The notes: a model not told the origin generated them from the letters alone. Counted from the stretch's first letter, positions 19,390 to 31,279 are shown. The stretch is DNA of 64,000 bases from Alphaproteobacteria bacterium (GCA_028284045.1 JANQSN010000059.1:57057-121056), one strand, 5' to 3'. Program-made: numbers and translations.

Positions 19390-20103
19390 ATGTCGCGCGA
19401 TCCTCCCGTTCTGATCGGCAGCAGCGTGATGGTCGCCCTGGCGGACCCGTCGGACGCCCCGTCGCTGCGCGACTTCCACGCCCGCAATTTCGATCGGCTG
19501 AAGCCCTGGCTGCCGCCGACGCCGGATGGTTTCCTGTCCCTCTCCTACTGGTCGGCCTGGACGGGTGCGGCCCGGTCGCTGTTCGCGCGCGACCTGTCGG
19601 TGCGGCTGGTCGTGCGTCTGCGTCCGGGGTCGGAAGCCCGCGGCCTCGACGATCCGCCGCCGGGCTGGCGCGACCGCGAGCGCTTCGCCCGTACCATCGG
19701 GCAGGCCAACCTGTCGAACATCCAGCGCGGCCCCTTCCAGGCCGCCACGCTGGGCTATCACATCGACGGGGCGCTGGAAGGCCGCGGGCTGATGCGCGAG
19801 GCGCTGGAGCTGACCATGGCGTATGCGTTCGGCCCGCTGGGGCTGAACCGGGTCATGGCCAACTACATTCCGGGCAACGACCGGTCGGCCAGCCTGCTCG
19901 GCCGGCTCGGCTTCGTCGAAGAAGGCTATGCCTGCAACTATCTCTTCATCGACGACGCCTGGCGCGACCATGTGCTGACCGCCTGCGTCAATCCGCGGCC
20001 GCGCGACCCGCGCGCCACGCCGGTCGGAACGGCGGCCAAGACCGCCCCGCCCACTCGAACCCGGCGGTTCGTGCCCAGCCGCCTGCTCGACCCCTTCGGC
20101 TGA
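19390..20103 (+). CDS. RimJ/RimL-type GNAT N-acetyltransferase
   Basis: A 237-residue protein with the GCN5-related fold. It has the RimJ-like N terminus ([22 protein letters not shown]), the middle strand [19 protein letters not shown] (acetyl-CoA-binding turn, motif A), and [20 protein letters not shown] then [20 protein letters not shown], nearly identical in pattern to RimJ, which acetylates the N-terminal alanine of ribosomal protein S5. Positions 20020-20090 encode a Pro/Arg-rich tail. It sits between carA and carB, an unusual interruption. Specificity for S5 is inferred from pattern only. Confidence 0.85.
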   Translation: MSRDPPVLIGSSVMVALADPSDAPSLRDFHARNFDRLKPWLPPTPDGFLSLSYWSAWTGAARSLFARDLSVRLVVRLRPGSEARGLDDPPPGWRDRERFARTIGQANLSNIQRGPFQAATLGYHIDGALEGRGLMREALELTMAYAFGPLGLNRVMANYIPGNDRSASLLGRLGFVEEGYACNYLFIDDAWRDHVLTACVNPRPRDPRATPVGTAAKTAPPTRTRRFVPSRLLDPFG

Positions 20104-20284
20104 CGGGGTCGCCGGGCACCGCTGCCGCCCAACGGCTGCCCACGCCTTTCCTCCGGCGACCGGCCCGGATATAAGCGGGGCGCCGGACCGCCCGGCCAAG
20201 ACGACGCGGCCGCCGCTCGACCGCCGGCCCACCCGCCGCCATCGCGACCTTCTTCTCGCAACCGACCGCACCCCCGGGAACGGC

Positions 20285-23557
<3,273 letters not shown>

Positions 23558-23734
23558 ACGGGTCGATCTCCCGGCCGGTGCTGGCCGAGGGTCGGCGACC
23601 AGGGTCGACTAGAGGGCATTGACCCGGGCCTCTCGGCACAGCCGGCGCACGCTTGGCCGGCAAGGGGGCGGCGTCCGCCCCGACAAGGCGGATCACCGGT
23701 ACCAGAAAACAGCTTCAAGAGGGACGGAACCGAT

Positions 23735-24208
23735 ATGGACAAGGCGCCGATGACGGCGGCCGGGTACGATCGCTTGCTCGAAGAGCTAAGGCATTTGAAG
23801 ACGGTCGAGCGGCCCACAGTGATCAAGGCAATCGCCGAGGCGCGCGAGCACGGCGACCTCTCCGAGAACGCCGAGTACCACGCCGCGCGGGAACGTCAGA
23901 GCTTCATCGAAGGTCGGGTGATCGAGCTGGAAGACTGGATCGCCCGGGCGGAGGTGATCGACACTTCCAAGCTGTCCGGCGACACGGTGAAGTTCGGCGC
24001 GACGGTGACGCTGGCCGACGAGGAAAGCGACGAGCACAGCACCTACCAGATCGTCGGCGCGACGGAGAGCGACATCGCCGGCGGCCGCCTGTCCATCACC
24101 GCACCGCTCGCGCGTACGCTGATCGGCAAGGCCGTCGGCGATGTGGTGGAGGTCACCACGCCCAACGGCTCGCGCTCCTACGAGATCGTCGAGGTCGCCT
24201 TCGGCTGA
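23735..24208 (+). CDS. greA: Transcription elongation factor GreA
   Basis: Rescues backtracked RNA polymerase by stimulating transcript cleavage. The 157 residues comprise the N-terminal coiled coil ([17 protein letters not shown]) whose tip carries the acidic pair in [17 protein letters not shown], and the C-terminal globular domain ([48 protein letters not shown]). Start at ATG 23735 after AAGAGGGACGG. carB followed by greA is a common order in alphaproteobacteria. No transcription terminator with a T-run is visible on either side. Confidence 0.97.
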   Translation: MDKAPMTAAGYDRLLEELRHLKTVERPTVIKAIAEAREHGDLSENAEYHAARERQSFIEGRVIELEDWIARAEVIDTSKLSGDTVKFGATVTLADEESDEHSTYQIVGATESDIAGGRLSITAPLARTLIGKAVGDVVEVTTPNGSRSYEIVEVAFG

Positions 24209-24245
24209 CCGGGCAAGGGCGCGCCCACCACCCCGGGCCGCCGGG

Positions 24246-24274
24246 TTGACGGTCGCTTCAAGTTCGTCTTAGCC
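24246..24274 (+). promoter_or_regulatory. Candidate promoter of the SGNH/MBOAT gene set
   Basis: TTGACG (24246-24251) and TTAGCC (24269-24274) are spaced by 17 bases, 35 bases before the first SGNH gene. The -35 is good and the -10 is weak. No alternative is seen in the 100-base gap after greA. Confidence 0.35.
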
Positions 24275-24308
24275 TCCGGCCGATTCTTCAACGAAATCAC
24301 AGGGTCTG

Positions 24309-25223
24309 GTGGTGGGCGAGCGCTTTGTCCGCATGGCGGGCGCGCTGGGGTGCGGGTGTGCCGCGCTGCTGGCGTCGGCCCTTCTGGCGACGACCCTTCT
24401 GGCGACGACGGCCGTCGGGGCTCCGGCGGCCGATGGGGCGATTGCGCCACCGGCTTTCCGCCCGCCGCTCAGCGATGCCTGCCGCGGCTATGCGGTGCCG
24501 GACGACGAGGTCGCCGCCGTACCCGCGGAAGACGCCGCGCCCGCTGGTTGGCCCGGCTGGGACGCGGACGCCGACGGCGTCTTCACCCTGGCCGTCTTCG
24601 GCGACAGCCTGGCCGACGGCTATTGGGGCGGCGTCTACCGGGCGCTGGCCCGCCAGGATCGCTTCGAGATCCTGCGCCATGCCCGCAACGCCACCGGCCT
24701 GTCCCGCTCCGACTACTTCGATTGGCTGACGGCGCTGGAGGAGCATCTGGCCACCGCGCCCATCGATGCGGCGTTGATCTCCATGGGCGCCAACGACCAT
24801 CAGTCGATCTATCTCGGCGACCGCGCCTATCTGCACTACGGCCATGACGGCTGGGACGAGGCCTACCGGGCGCGCGTCCTGGCGATGATGTCCCGGCTGG
24901 AAGACGCCGGCATCCCGACCTTCTGGGTCGGCCTGCCGGTGGTGCGCGACGACACCCGCGTGGAGGCGGCGCGTCGGCTCAACCGCCTCTACGCCGACGC
25001 GGCGGAGGAGGCGGGCGCCACCTTCATTCCCTTGTGGACGTTGACGGCCGGCGAGAGCGGCGACTTCGCCTCCTACCTGCCGGACGAAGACGGGCGATCG
25101 CGTCGCATGCGCGCCGACGACGGGATCCATTTCACCAGCCGCGGCTACTCCATGATTGCGGACCATCTGATGGCCATCATGGATGCGGAGCTGTCGCTGT
25201 TCGACCCGGCGACCGTTCCGTGA
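24309..25223 (+). CDS. Exported SGNH/GDSL-type hydrolase (DUF459-like)
   Basis: A 304-residue secreted or membrane-anchored esterase. The N terminus has a signal sequence with a duplicated stretch (LLATTLLATT) encoded by a tandem repeat of 15 bases. Catalytic blocks: FGDSLADGYWGG (block I, Ser at about 100), MGANDHQS (Asn at about 162) and the DGIHFTSRGY block with the catalytic Asp-x-x-His near 270. No second domain is apparent. The GTG at 24309 keeps basic residues (ERFVR) before the hydrophobic core; ATG 24333 would lose them. It overlaps the next SGNH gene by GTGA. Role is probably removal or transfer of acyl groups on an envelope glycan. Confidence 0.8.
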   Translation: MVGERFVRMAGALGCGCAALLASALLATTLLATTAVGAPAADGAIAPPAFRPPLSDACRGYAVPDDEVAAVPAEDAAPAGWPGWDADADGVFTLAVFGDSLADGYWGGVYRALARQDRFEILRHARNATGLSRSDYFDWLTALEEHLATAPIDAALISMGANDHQSIYLGDRAYLHYGHDGWDEAYRARVLAMMSRLEDAGIPTFWVGLPVVRDDTRVEAARRLNRLYADAAEEAGATFIPLWTLTAGESGDFASYLPDEDGRSRRMRADDGIHFTSRGYSMIADHLMAIMDAELSLFDPATVP

Positions 25224-26581
25224 TCGGCTGGCGGCGGCTGGGGCGCGTCGCCGCCCTGACCCTGGCCCTGGCCGCGCTGCCGCTGGCCGGCTGCGGCGGT
25301 GCGCCCAGCACCGGCACCGCCGCCGGCGCGCGCGCTGCCCCCGCCACGGCCCCCACCACCGCGCCGGCAACCGCCCCCGCGGCGACGCGGGCCGCTGCCG
25401 GGTCGGCAACATTGGCGCCGCTCTACCGCCAGCTCGCCGCCCTGGAGGCGGGGCAGCGCCGCGATCCCGTCGTGATCCTCCAGTTCGGCGACAGCCACAC
25501 CGCCGGGGACAGCTTCTCCGGCCGGCTGCGCGAACGCTTCCAGGCGCGGTTCGGGGCCGCGGGGCGCGGCGCGCTGCCGCCGGGCGTGCCCTTCGACTAC
25601 TACCGACCGACCCTGGTCTCGGTGGACCAGAGCGGCGACTGGACCGTCGCCAACAGCCTGCGGACCGATGCCGGCGGCCTGTTCGGCATCAGCGGGTTCC
25701 GGACCACCGGCGACGACCCCGACGCCTCCATGACGCTAGCGAGCGACGAGGCCGGCGGCTTCGACCGGGCGGAGGTCGTGGTGGTGAACCGGCCCGGCGG
25801 CGGCACGCTGGAGGTCGCCGTGGACGGCCGGCCGGTCCACACGCTGGCGACCGACGGCGCGACCGCGCGGGCGGCCCGCCTCGACCTGCCGGTCGATCCC
25901 GGCAGCCGCACGCTGACCCTGCGGCCGGCCGGCGACGGCCCGGTGTCGATCCTCGGCTGGGGCATCCAGCGCAACGCCCCGGGCATCGTCTATGACAGCC
26001 ACGGCATCGTCGCCAGCACCGTCGCCATCATGGACCGGTGGGAGCCCGCCACCGTCGCCTGGGAGATCGCCCATCGCGACCCGGCGCTGATCGTGCTGGC
26101 CTACGGCACCAACGAAGGCTTCGACGACACGCTGGAGGCGTCGGCCTATGCCAACCGCTTCGCCGCCCGCCTGGTGGCCTTGCGCGCCGCGGCACCGAAC
26201 GCCGCGCTGCTGGTCGTCGGGCCGCCCGACGCCAACCGCCTGCCGCGGGGGTGCGACCGAGACGGCGCCGCGTGTGCGCCGACGGGCGCGGACGCCGGAC
26301 AATGCCGCTGGACCCCGCCATCCAACCTCGCCGTCGTGCGCGATCTGCAGCGCCAGGCATCGGCCCGCCAGGGTGCGTATTTCTGGGACTGGTCGACGGT
26401 CATGGGCGGCGCCTGCGGCACGCATCGCTGGACCACCGCCAACCCGCCGCTGGCCCATGGCGACCACGTGCATCTGCGCAGCGAGGGCTACCGGATCAGC
26501 GCCGACGCCCTGTTCGATGCGCTGATGGACGGCTATGCCGGCTTCCGCGCCGGCGGCGGCGTGGCGGAGCAACCGCTGTAG
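25220..26581 (+). CDS. SGNH-hydrolase lipoprotein resembling peptidoglycan O-acetylesterase (Ape1/PatB type)
   Basis: A 453-residue predicted lipoprotein. The lipobox LAGC puts the lipidated Cys at about 25, followed by an Ala/Pro/Thr linker. The catalytic SGNH blocks are FGDSHTAGDSFS (Ser 92), YGTNEG (Asn 298) and DHVHLRSEGY (Asp 415, His 418). Between the first and third blocks lies a beta-rich insert (about 180-250; VNRPGGGTLEVAVDG), recalling the CBM-like insert of Neisseria Ape1, and GIVYDSHGIVAST has the Ape1-like pattern. GTG 25220 overlaps the previous stop. The adjacent MBOAT gene strengthens the O-acetylation reading; specificity is inferred. Confidence 0.78.
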   Translation: MIGWRRLGRVAALTLALAALPLAGCGGAPSTGTAAGARAAPATAPTTAPATAPAATRAAAGSATLAPLYRQLAALEAGQRRDPVVILQFGDSHTAGDSFSGRLRERFQARFGAAGRGALPPGVPFDYYRPTLVSVDQSGDWTVANSLRTDAGGLFGISGFRTTGDDPDASMTLASDEAGGFDRAEVVVVNRPGGGTLEVAVDGRPVHTLATDGATARAARLDLPVDPGSRTLTLRPAGDGPVSILGWGIQRNAPGIVYDSHGIVASTVAIMDRWEPATVAWEIAHRDPALIVLAYGTNEGFDDTLEASAYANRFAARLVALRAAAPNAALLVVGPPDANRLPRGCDRDGAACAPTGADAGQCRWTPPSNLAVVRDLQRQASARQGAYFWDWSTVMGGACGTHRWTTANPPLAHGDHVHLRSEGYRISADALFDALMDGYAGFRAGGGVAEQPL

Positions 26582-26616
26582 GCAGAATGGACATTCATCG
26601 CCTCAACCTGTTGAAG

Positions 26617-26716
26617 CCCTCCCCCTTGATGGGGGAGGGTTGGGTGGGGGTGGTCATGCCGGGATCGAACCGGCGCCTACACCCCCTCCCGATCCCTCCC
26701 CCATCAAGGGGGAGGG
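26617..26716. repeat. Paired REP-type palindromic element, copy B (internally deleted)
   Basis: Left arm 26617-26652 and right arm from about 26684 to 26716 match the arms of copies A and C. The interior is only about 30 bases and includes GCCGGGATCGAACCGGC (26658-26674), a perfect 5-base hairpin with the loop GATCGAA, which on the minus strand looks like a tRNA T-arm. It lies between the Ape-like gene and the MBOAT gene, splitting a same-strand gene set. Confidence 0.82.
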
Positions 26717-26805
26717 ACTCCTGAGAGTCGATCGAACCGAGCGCTGATCCTCGCTCCTCCCGGCGGCGCTTCCGCCTGCCGCGCCGGCCGGATACCGACC
26801 CCCGT

Positions 26806-28227
26806 ATGCTGTTCCCGACCCTCGACTTTGCGCTGTTCTTCCTGGTGGTGTTCGCCGCAGCCTGGGCGCTGGCCGACCGGGCGGCACAGCGCAAGGCGTT
26901 CCTGGTCGCCGCGTCCTACGTCTTCTACGGCTATTGGGACTGGCGCTTCTGCCTGCTGCTGCTGGCCTCGTCGCTTCTCAACTACACCGCCGGGCGGCTG
27001 ATCGACGGCACGCCGGATCCCCGGCGGCGGCGCCTGATCGTCGGCCTGGCCGTGGCGGCCAACCTGGCGATCCTCGGCTTCTTCAAGTATTTCGGCTTCT
27101 TCGTCGCATCCTTGAACGACCTGATGTTCGCGGTCGGGCTGGAGCGCGAGTTGCCGTTCCTGGAGATCATCCTGCCGGTCGGCATCTCGTTCTTCACGTT
27201 CCAGGGCATCTCCTACGTCGTCGACGTCCATCGCGGGCATGTCCGGGCATCGCGCTCGCTGCTCGACCTGTTGCTCTACATCTCCTTCTTCCCCCAGCTC
27301 GTCGCCGGACCCATCGTCCGCGCCTCGCTGTTCCTGCCGCAGATCGAGAACCGTGACGGCCGGAGCGGGCCGAGACCGGACCGCGTGCTGGCCGCCACCG
27401 GACTGCTGCTGATCACCGTCGGCCTGTTCAAGAAGGTGATCCTGGCCAACTACCTGGCCACCGAGATGGTCGACGAGGTTTTTTTCGACCCTTACTTCTA
27501 CGGGTCGCTGGATCTGGTGCTGGCGATCTGGGGCTACACTCTCCAGATCTATTGCGACTTCAGCGCCTATAGCGACATCGCGATCGGCGTGGCGGCGCTG
27601 CTCGGCTACCGCTTTCAGCGCAATTTCGACCAGCCCTACCGGTCTCAGTCGGTGCGCGAGTTCTGGCGGCGCTGGCACATCTCGCTGTCCACCTGGCTGC
27701 GCGACTATGTCTACGTCCCGCTCGGCGGCAACCGCGCCGGCCCGGGCAAGACGCAGCGCAACCTGATGGCGACCATGGTGCTGGGCGGCCTATGGCACGG
27801 CGCGGCCTGGAACTTCGTGCTGTGGGGCGCCCTGCACGGCCTGGCGATGGTGGCGGAGCATCGCTTCGGCTGGGACCGGCCGGCCCGCGCCTGGTGGCGG
27901 CAGGCACTCGCCATCGTCCTCGTCTTCCACTTCGTCTGCCTGACCTTCATCCTCTTCCGGGCGGAGACGATGGAGATCGCCGGGGCCTATTTCGCCGGCT
28001 TCCTGCGCGTCGACCAACCGGCCGAATTCCTCACGCCGTTCATCGCCGGCCTGCTGATCATCGGCCTTGCCCTGCACTTCATCCCGCGCGGGACGGGCGA
28101 TTTCGTCGCGCGCGGCTTCGCGCGGCTGCCGATGCCGGTGCAGGGCGCGGCCGTCGGTGTGGCGATCCTGGCGATCGATGCCTGGGGACCGGACGGCGTC
28201 GCCCCCTTCATCTATTTCCAGTTCTGA
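26806..28227 (+). CDS. MBOAT-family O-acyltransferase (AlgI/PatA-like)
   Basis: Membrane-bound O-acyltransferase of 473 residues with about eleven helices. The N-terminal SYVFYGYWDWRF and LGFFKYFGFF are typical of AlgI/PatA/DltB relatives, as are LPVGISFFTFQGISYVVD and FFPQLVAGPIVRA. The two functional histidines are visible in REFWRRWHISLSTWLRD (about 291) and GGLWHGAAWNFVLWG (about 331). Such proteins move acetyl groups across the inner membrane to periplasmic partners that O-acetylate peptidoglycan, alginate or other glycans. Two SGNH hydrolases upstream and a small membrane protein 13 bases downstream make an O-acetylation machine likely. The substrate glycan is not identified. Confidence 0.92.
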   Translation: MLFPTLDFALFFLVVFAAAWALADRAAQRKAFLVAASYVFYGYWDWRFCLLLLASSLLNYTAGRLIDGTPDPRRRRLIVGLAVAANLAILGFFKYFGFFVASLNDLMFAVGLERELPFLEIILPVGISFFTFQGISYVVDVHRGHVRASRSLLDLLLYISFFPQLVAGPIVRASLFLPQIENRDGRSGPRPDRVLAATGLLLITVGLFKKVILANYLATEMVDEVFFDPYFYGSLDLVLAIWGYTLQIYCDFSAYSDIAIGVAALLGYRFQRNFDQPYRSQSVREFWRRWHISLSTWLRDYVYVPLGGNRAGPGKTQRNLMATMVLGGLWHGAAWNFVLWGALHGLAMVAEHRFGWDRPARAWWRQALAIVLVFHFVCLTFILFRAETMEIAGAYFAGFLRVDQPAEFLTPFIAGLLIIGLALHFIPRGTGDFVARGFARLPMPVQGAAVGVAILAIDAWGPDGVAPFIYFQF

Positions 28228-28240
28228 CGGGGGCGCGCCC

Positions 28241-28573
28241 ATGACCGATCCCAAGCCCCCGGGACCCGCCGGCACCGCCCCCTTCCGCCGCCATGCGGCG
28301 GAACTCGACCTGTTCGCCGGGCAGGCCACCATGCCGGCCGCCCGCCTGGTCGGCATCCTGGCCATCGCCGCGGGCCTCGCCGCCCTGGTCAATGCCGAGG
28401 CGCTGTCCGTCTGGGCGATCGACCTGCCGCTCTGGTTGGGACCGGTCCGCACCGGCATCGTCGCCGCCACCCAAGCCTGGGCCGACGCCACGGCCGCCGC
28501 CGGCCTCCACACCCCCTACGACGCCGCGCGCGACCTGTTCCGCCAGTTCCAGGACTGGCGGCCGGGCGAGTGA
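28241..28573 (+). CDS. Small membrane protein downstream of MBOAT gene (unknown)
   Basis: A 110-residue protein with one clear hydrophobic helix (ARLVGILAIAAGLAALVNAEAL), a short polar start (MTDPKPPGPAGTAPFRRHAA) and a soluble tail (TPYDAARDLFRQFQDW). I recognise no family. It starts 13 bases after the MBOAT stop behind a weak G-rich site, so it is co-transcribed. Short single-helix proteins often follow MBOAT genes and may link the acyltransferase to its periplasmic partner; that is inference. The gene ends 46 bases before the RIME-like palindromes. Confidence 0.65.
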   Translation: MTDPKPPGPAGTAPFRRHAAELDLFAGQATMPAARLVGILAIAAGLAALVNAEALSVWAIDLPLWLGPVRTGIVAATQAWADATAAAGLHTPYDAARDLFRQFQDWRPGE

Positions 28574-28618
28574 TGCATCACGAGAATGGAGCGCGGGTCC
28601 CGCCGAGCGACGATCGCC

Positions 28619-28719
28619 TAGATCAACCTTCGTTCAGATGGAATCGTCTGAACGAAGGTTGATCTAATTCAAAGTGTTAGAGCATCTTACCTGCGTCCAT
28701 TCGGACGCAGGATGCTCTA
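28619..28719. repeat. RIME-like intergenic double palindrome
   Basis: Two hairpins in tandem. The first has perfect 20-base arms (28619-28638 and 28647-28666) with an 8-base loop. The second (28678-28719) pairs TAGAGCATC plus CCTGCGTCC with GGACGCAGG plus ATGCTCTA, with a 3-base bulge and 4-base loop. The linker AATTCAAAGTGTTAGAGCAT resembles a repeat widespread in Rhizobiales and relatives. The last three bases are the stop codon of the neighbouring antitoxin gene. It can also act as a bidirectional terminator-like structure. Confidence 0.85.
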
Positions 28720-29061
28720 GCCGTCGAGTTCGCCAAACAGATCGCCGAGTTCGACCTCAAGCGCGGCCGCGAGCGCTTGGGCAACGGCCAGCGATAGCGA
28801 TCCGCCGCCCTTCTCGATCTCGGACATCATCGCTGGGCTGATGCCGGCGACCTCTGCCAGGGCCCGCTGCGTCAGACCGCGGTACTCGCGCCAGACGGCG
28901 ACCGGGTTCTCGCCCATGACGGTCCGGTGCACAACCTCCCCGGGGATGCGCCGGTCGTGACGGTGCTGCGCGAGCGCAGCGAGATCCTCCGCGTCCTCAA
29001 GACGCTCCATCAGCGCGTCGTACTCTGCACGCGTGAGGGTCACGGTATCAGGGTCGGTCAT
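28717..29061 (-). CDS. Xre-family antitoxin of a RelE-type pair
   Basis: A 114-residue antitoxin. The N-terminal part (DTVTLTRAEYDALMERLEDA) is the toxin-binding helix region, and GENPVAVWREYRGLTQRALA then EVAGISPAMMSEIEKGG is the helix-turn-helix. GELDG ends the protein and its stop TAG comes from the RIME-like repeat. The ATG at 29061 lies inside the toxin gene, overlapping its end by 14 bases; an upstream frame extension (to 29091) is antisense of nothing useful and is rejected. Order toxin-antitoxin, as in higBA and some relBE loci. Confidence 0.88.
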   Translation of the reverse strand: MTDPDTVTLTRAEYDALMERLEDAEDLAALAQHRHDRRIPGEVVHRTVMGENPVAVWREYRGLTQRALAEVAGISPAMMSEIEKGGGSLSLAVAQALAAALEVELGDLFGELDG

Positions 29062-29299
29062 AGATCGAGCTTCTTGTCCCGATGGCGACAATCACCATCG
29101 TATCGCCGTCGATCTCGAAGATCACGCGGTGGTTGCCCACCCGCAGCCGGAACCCGTCCGACCCCTTCAGCGCCGTCACGTTGTTTTGCAGGCTCGCCGG
29201 ATCGGCGGCGTACTGAAGGATCTTGGCGATGAGGCGCGCCTTTACAGGGCCGATCCGTCTAAGCTGTTTGCGAGCCGTCGCTGTGTAGTCAACGCGCAT
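29048..29299 (-). CDS. RelE/ParE-superfamily toxin
   Basis: An 83-residue basic protein of the RelE mRNA-interferase or ParE superfamily. MRVDYTATARKQLRRIGPVK and ALKGSDGFRLRVGNHRVIFE, then DTMVIVAIGTRSSIYD, follow the RelE pattern: the [FY]-R-[LI]-R-V-G-x-x-R-[VI]-[IL] strand that carries catalytic arginines in RelE. It appears intact. Cognate of the Xre antitoxin downstream. RelE rather than ParE is suggested by the G-F-R-L-R-V-G-N-H-R-V motif but cannot be settled by eye. Confidence 0.88.
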   Translation of the reverse strand: MRVDYTATARKQLRRIGPVKARLIAKILQYAADPASLQNNVTALKGSDGFRLRVGNHRVIFEIDGDTMVIVAIGTRSSIYDRP

Positions 29300-29373
29300 C
29301 CGTGCCGTCTCCCCGACGGATGCTCACAAGCTGAAGGCTTCAGGGCAAGCGTCTGCGCATACAGTCCCCGCTC

Positions 29374-30075
29374 CTATCGCAACAGCGTCAGGGCCACCAC
29401 CAGCGGGTCGACGCCGAACAGCCAGACATGGGCGCCGGCGACGAACAGTCCATAGCCGGCGAGCCCGGCGGCGAGCCCGGCCAGCGTCGCCCGGTCGCCG
29501 CGGCAGGCGGCGCGCCCTCGGGCCAGCGCCCAGAATGGCAGGTTCGACGTCCCGGCCGCGGCCGTCGCCCAAGCCTCCGGCCCCATTTCCCGGCAGCGGC
29601 GGCGGTCCAGCATGACGGTGCCGACCAGCGCGAAGACCGCCGATCCGCCGAACAGGATCAGCGACACCAGATCGCCATTGGGCGGCAAATGCACCAGCGC
29701 CCACAGCGCGAAACCCCACAAGATGGGATGGCGGGTGACCGCCAGGATCCCCGCCCGTGCGCTCCCATCTGACCGCCGGATGCTGACCGATAGCGGGTTC
29801 GCCGTCGCCAGGCCGGCACCCAGCAGCATCAGCGCAACCGGCATGCCCAAGACGGCGACGGCGTGCTGCCAGGGCCGCGGCGTCCACACCCCGACATAGG
29901 GCGCCTGGACCGCGGCGTGCAGCACCCAGGCGAGCAGCGCCAGCGACGCCACCGAATAGCCCGCCAGATAGGCGCGCTCCCCAACCGCCCCGACCAGCCG
30001 GCGCCGCACCGGCGGCCGCGTCGGCAGGACATGCGCCGCCAGGAACACCGCCAACGCCACGAGAAACGCGCTCAT
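29374..30075 (-). CDS. nnrU: NnrU family protein
   Basis: A 233-residue membrane protein of the NnrU family (isoprenylcysteine-methyltransferase-like fold), linked to denitrification and nitric oxide metabolism in alphaproteobacteria. [20 protein letters not shown] is its hallmark, followed by [20 protein letters not shown] and [13 protein letters not shown]. Five or six hydrophobic segments are visible. It starts 4 bases after the nnrS stop, so the two form an operon. The precise activity of NnrU is unknown. Confidence 0.93.
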   Translation of the reverse strand: MSAFLVALAVFLAAHVLPTRPPVRRRLVGAVGERAYLAGYSVASLALLAWVLHAAVQAPYVGVWTPRPWQHAVAVLGMPVALMLLGAGLATANPLSVSIRRSDGSARAGILAVTRHPILWGFALWALVHLPPNGDLVSLILFGGSAVFALVGTVMLDRRRCREMGPEAWATAAAGTSNLPFWALARGRAACRGDRATLAGLAAGLAGYGLFVAGAHVWLFGVDPLVVALTLLR

Positions 30076-30079
30076 CGCG

Positions 30080-31279
30080 TCAGGGGCCGGCGGCCGCGTC
30101 GACCCGCCCTCGGAACAGCATCGGCCCGTAGACCAGCACGAAGGCGACGAACGCACCGGCCCACACCGCCGAAGCGAGGGCGAGCGCCGTGGCATACCCG
30201 ACCGGCAGCAAAGGCGCGGCCACGCGCAGCGCGGCGCCGACGATCACCAGCCCATAGATCAGGGTCGTCCCCGGCCCAGCGACCAGCGGCCGGCCGGTAT
30301 GGCCCAGGCAGGCCCGGGTCATCACGGCCAGCGTCATGGTGCCGATGGCCCCGGCCGTCAGCGCGTGCAGCGTGTTGAGCGGCAGCCCGCCGGGCACCAG
30401 CCGCGCCAGCCCCATCAGCGCCAGCCCGACCGCCAGCCACAGGAACCCGATGTGCAGGACGATCAGTAGCGGTGCGGCGACCACCCGTACCCCACGCCAG
30501 CGCGCCAGGCGCGCGGCATTGGCGACCCCGGCCAGCACCAGGGTGGCGCCAGTGACCGCGCCGTCCGGCCGGACGACCCAGAGCGCCAGCGCCACCACGG
30601 TGACGCCCAAGGTGACCGCGTCGAACCGGCCGAACGCCGCGGGCAGGTTCTGCGACCCGCGCCGCGTCAGGACGTTGCGGGTGAAGTTCGGCACGATCCG
30701 CCCACCGATCAGAGCGATCAGCAGCGCCAGGACGGCAATGCCCAGCCGCGGTCCCAGATCGCCGATGCCGATAGCCAGCCGCTCCACATGGGCGATGGCA
30801 TTGGCCATGGCGAACAGCGTGATCAGTGCGCAGATCGGCAGATTGCGCCGGTTCCCGGCGGCGGCCACCTCCCGCCACGCCACCGCCGCCAGCGCGATCA
30901 GGAACACGCAGTCGACGACCGCCACGGTCAGGTCGCCCAGCATCGCCGGCATCAGTCCGGCGACGCGCCCCAGCACCCACAGCACCCACAGGCCCGCCAG
31001 CGGCCAGCCGGCGACCGGTGCCCGGTCCGTCCAGGAGGGAACCGCGGTCAGCAGGAAGCCGGCCAGGACCGCGCCCGTGTAGCCGAAGATCATCTCCCGG
31101 ACATGCCAGGCGAAGGGGTCGACCCCCGGCGGCAGCGCCCAGTGCCCGGCCATCACGCCGGACCAGGCGACGACCGTGACCACGGCCCAGAGGGCGGCCG
31201 ACAGGAAGAACGGGCGGAACCCGTAGGAGAACAGTGCGCCGGCCGCCCGGCGCGGCGCCAACGCGGCATCGACGTTCAT
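30080..31279 (-). CDS. nnrS: NnrS family heme-copper membrane protein
   Basis: A 399-residue protein with about twelve membrane helices of the NnrS family, heme- and copper-containing proteins that relieve nitrosative stress. SYGFRPFFLSAALWAVVTV opens the family; HVREMIFGYTGAVLAGFLLT, NFTRNVLTRR and HALTAGAIGTMTLAVMTRA (with conserved histidines likely to bind heme or copper) follow. The ATG at 31279 sits behind GGGAGGG, better than the longer frame start at 31315. It forms an operon with nnrU. No nitric oxide or nitrite reductase gene is in the window. Confidence 0.94.
   Translation of the reverse strand: MNVDAALAPRRAAGALFSYGFRPFFLSAALWAVVTVVAWSGVMAGHWALPPGVDPFAWHVREMIFGYTGAVLAGFLLTAVPSWTDRAPVAGWPLAGLWVLWVLGRVAGLMPAMLGDLTVAVVDCVFLIALAAVAWREVAAAGNRRNLPICALITLFAMANAIAHVERLAIGIGDLGPRLGIAVLALLIALIGGRIVPNFTRNVLTRRGSQNLPAAFGRFDAVTLGVTVVALALWVVRPDGAVTGATLVLAGVANAARLARWRGVRVVAAPLLIVLHIGFLWLAVGLALMGLARLVPGGLPLNTLHALTAGAIGTMTLAVMTRACLGHTGRPLVAGPGTTLIYGLVIVGAALRVAAPLLPVGYATALALASAVWAGAFVAFVLVYGPMLFRGRVDAAAGP

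Noticed and set aside
26645..26690. A tRNA gene on the minus strand suggested by a T-arm-like hairpin
   Set aside because: No acceptor 5' strand, D-arm or anticodon arm can be formed upstream; the hairpin sits inside a REP element.
28619..28719. Rho-independent terminator
   Set aside because: Very stable hairpins, but the second lacks a T-run and the sequence matches a dispersed RIME-like repeat. It may still terminate transcripts; I list it as a repeat.
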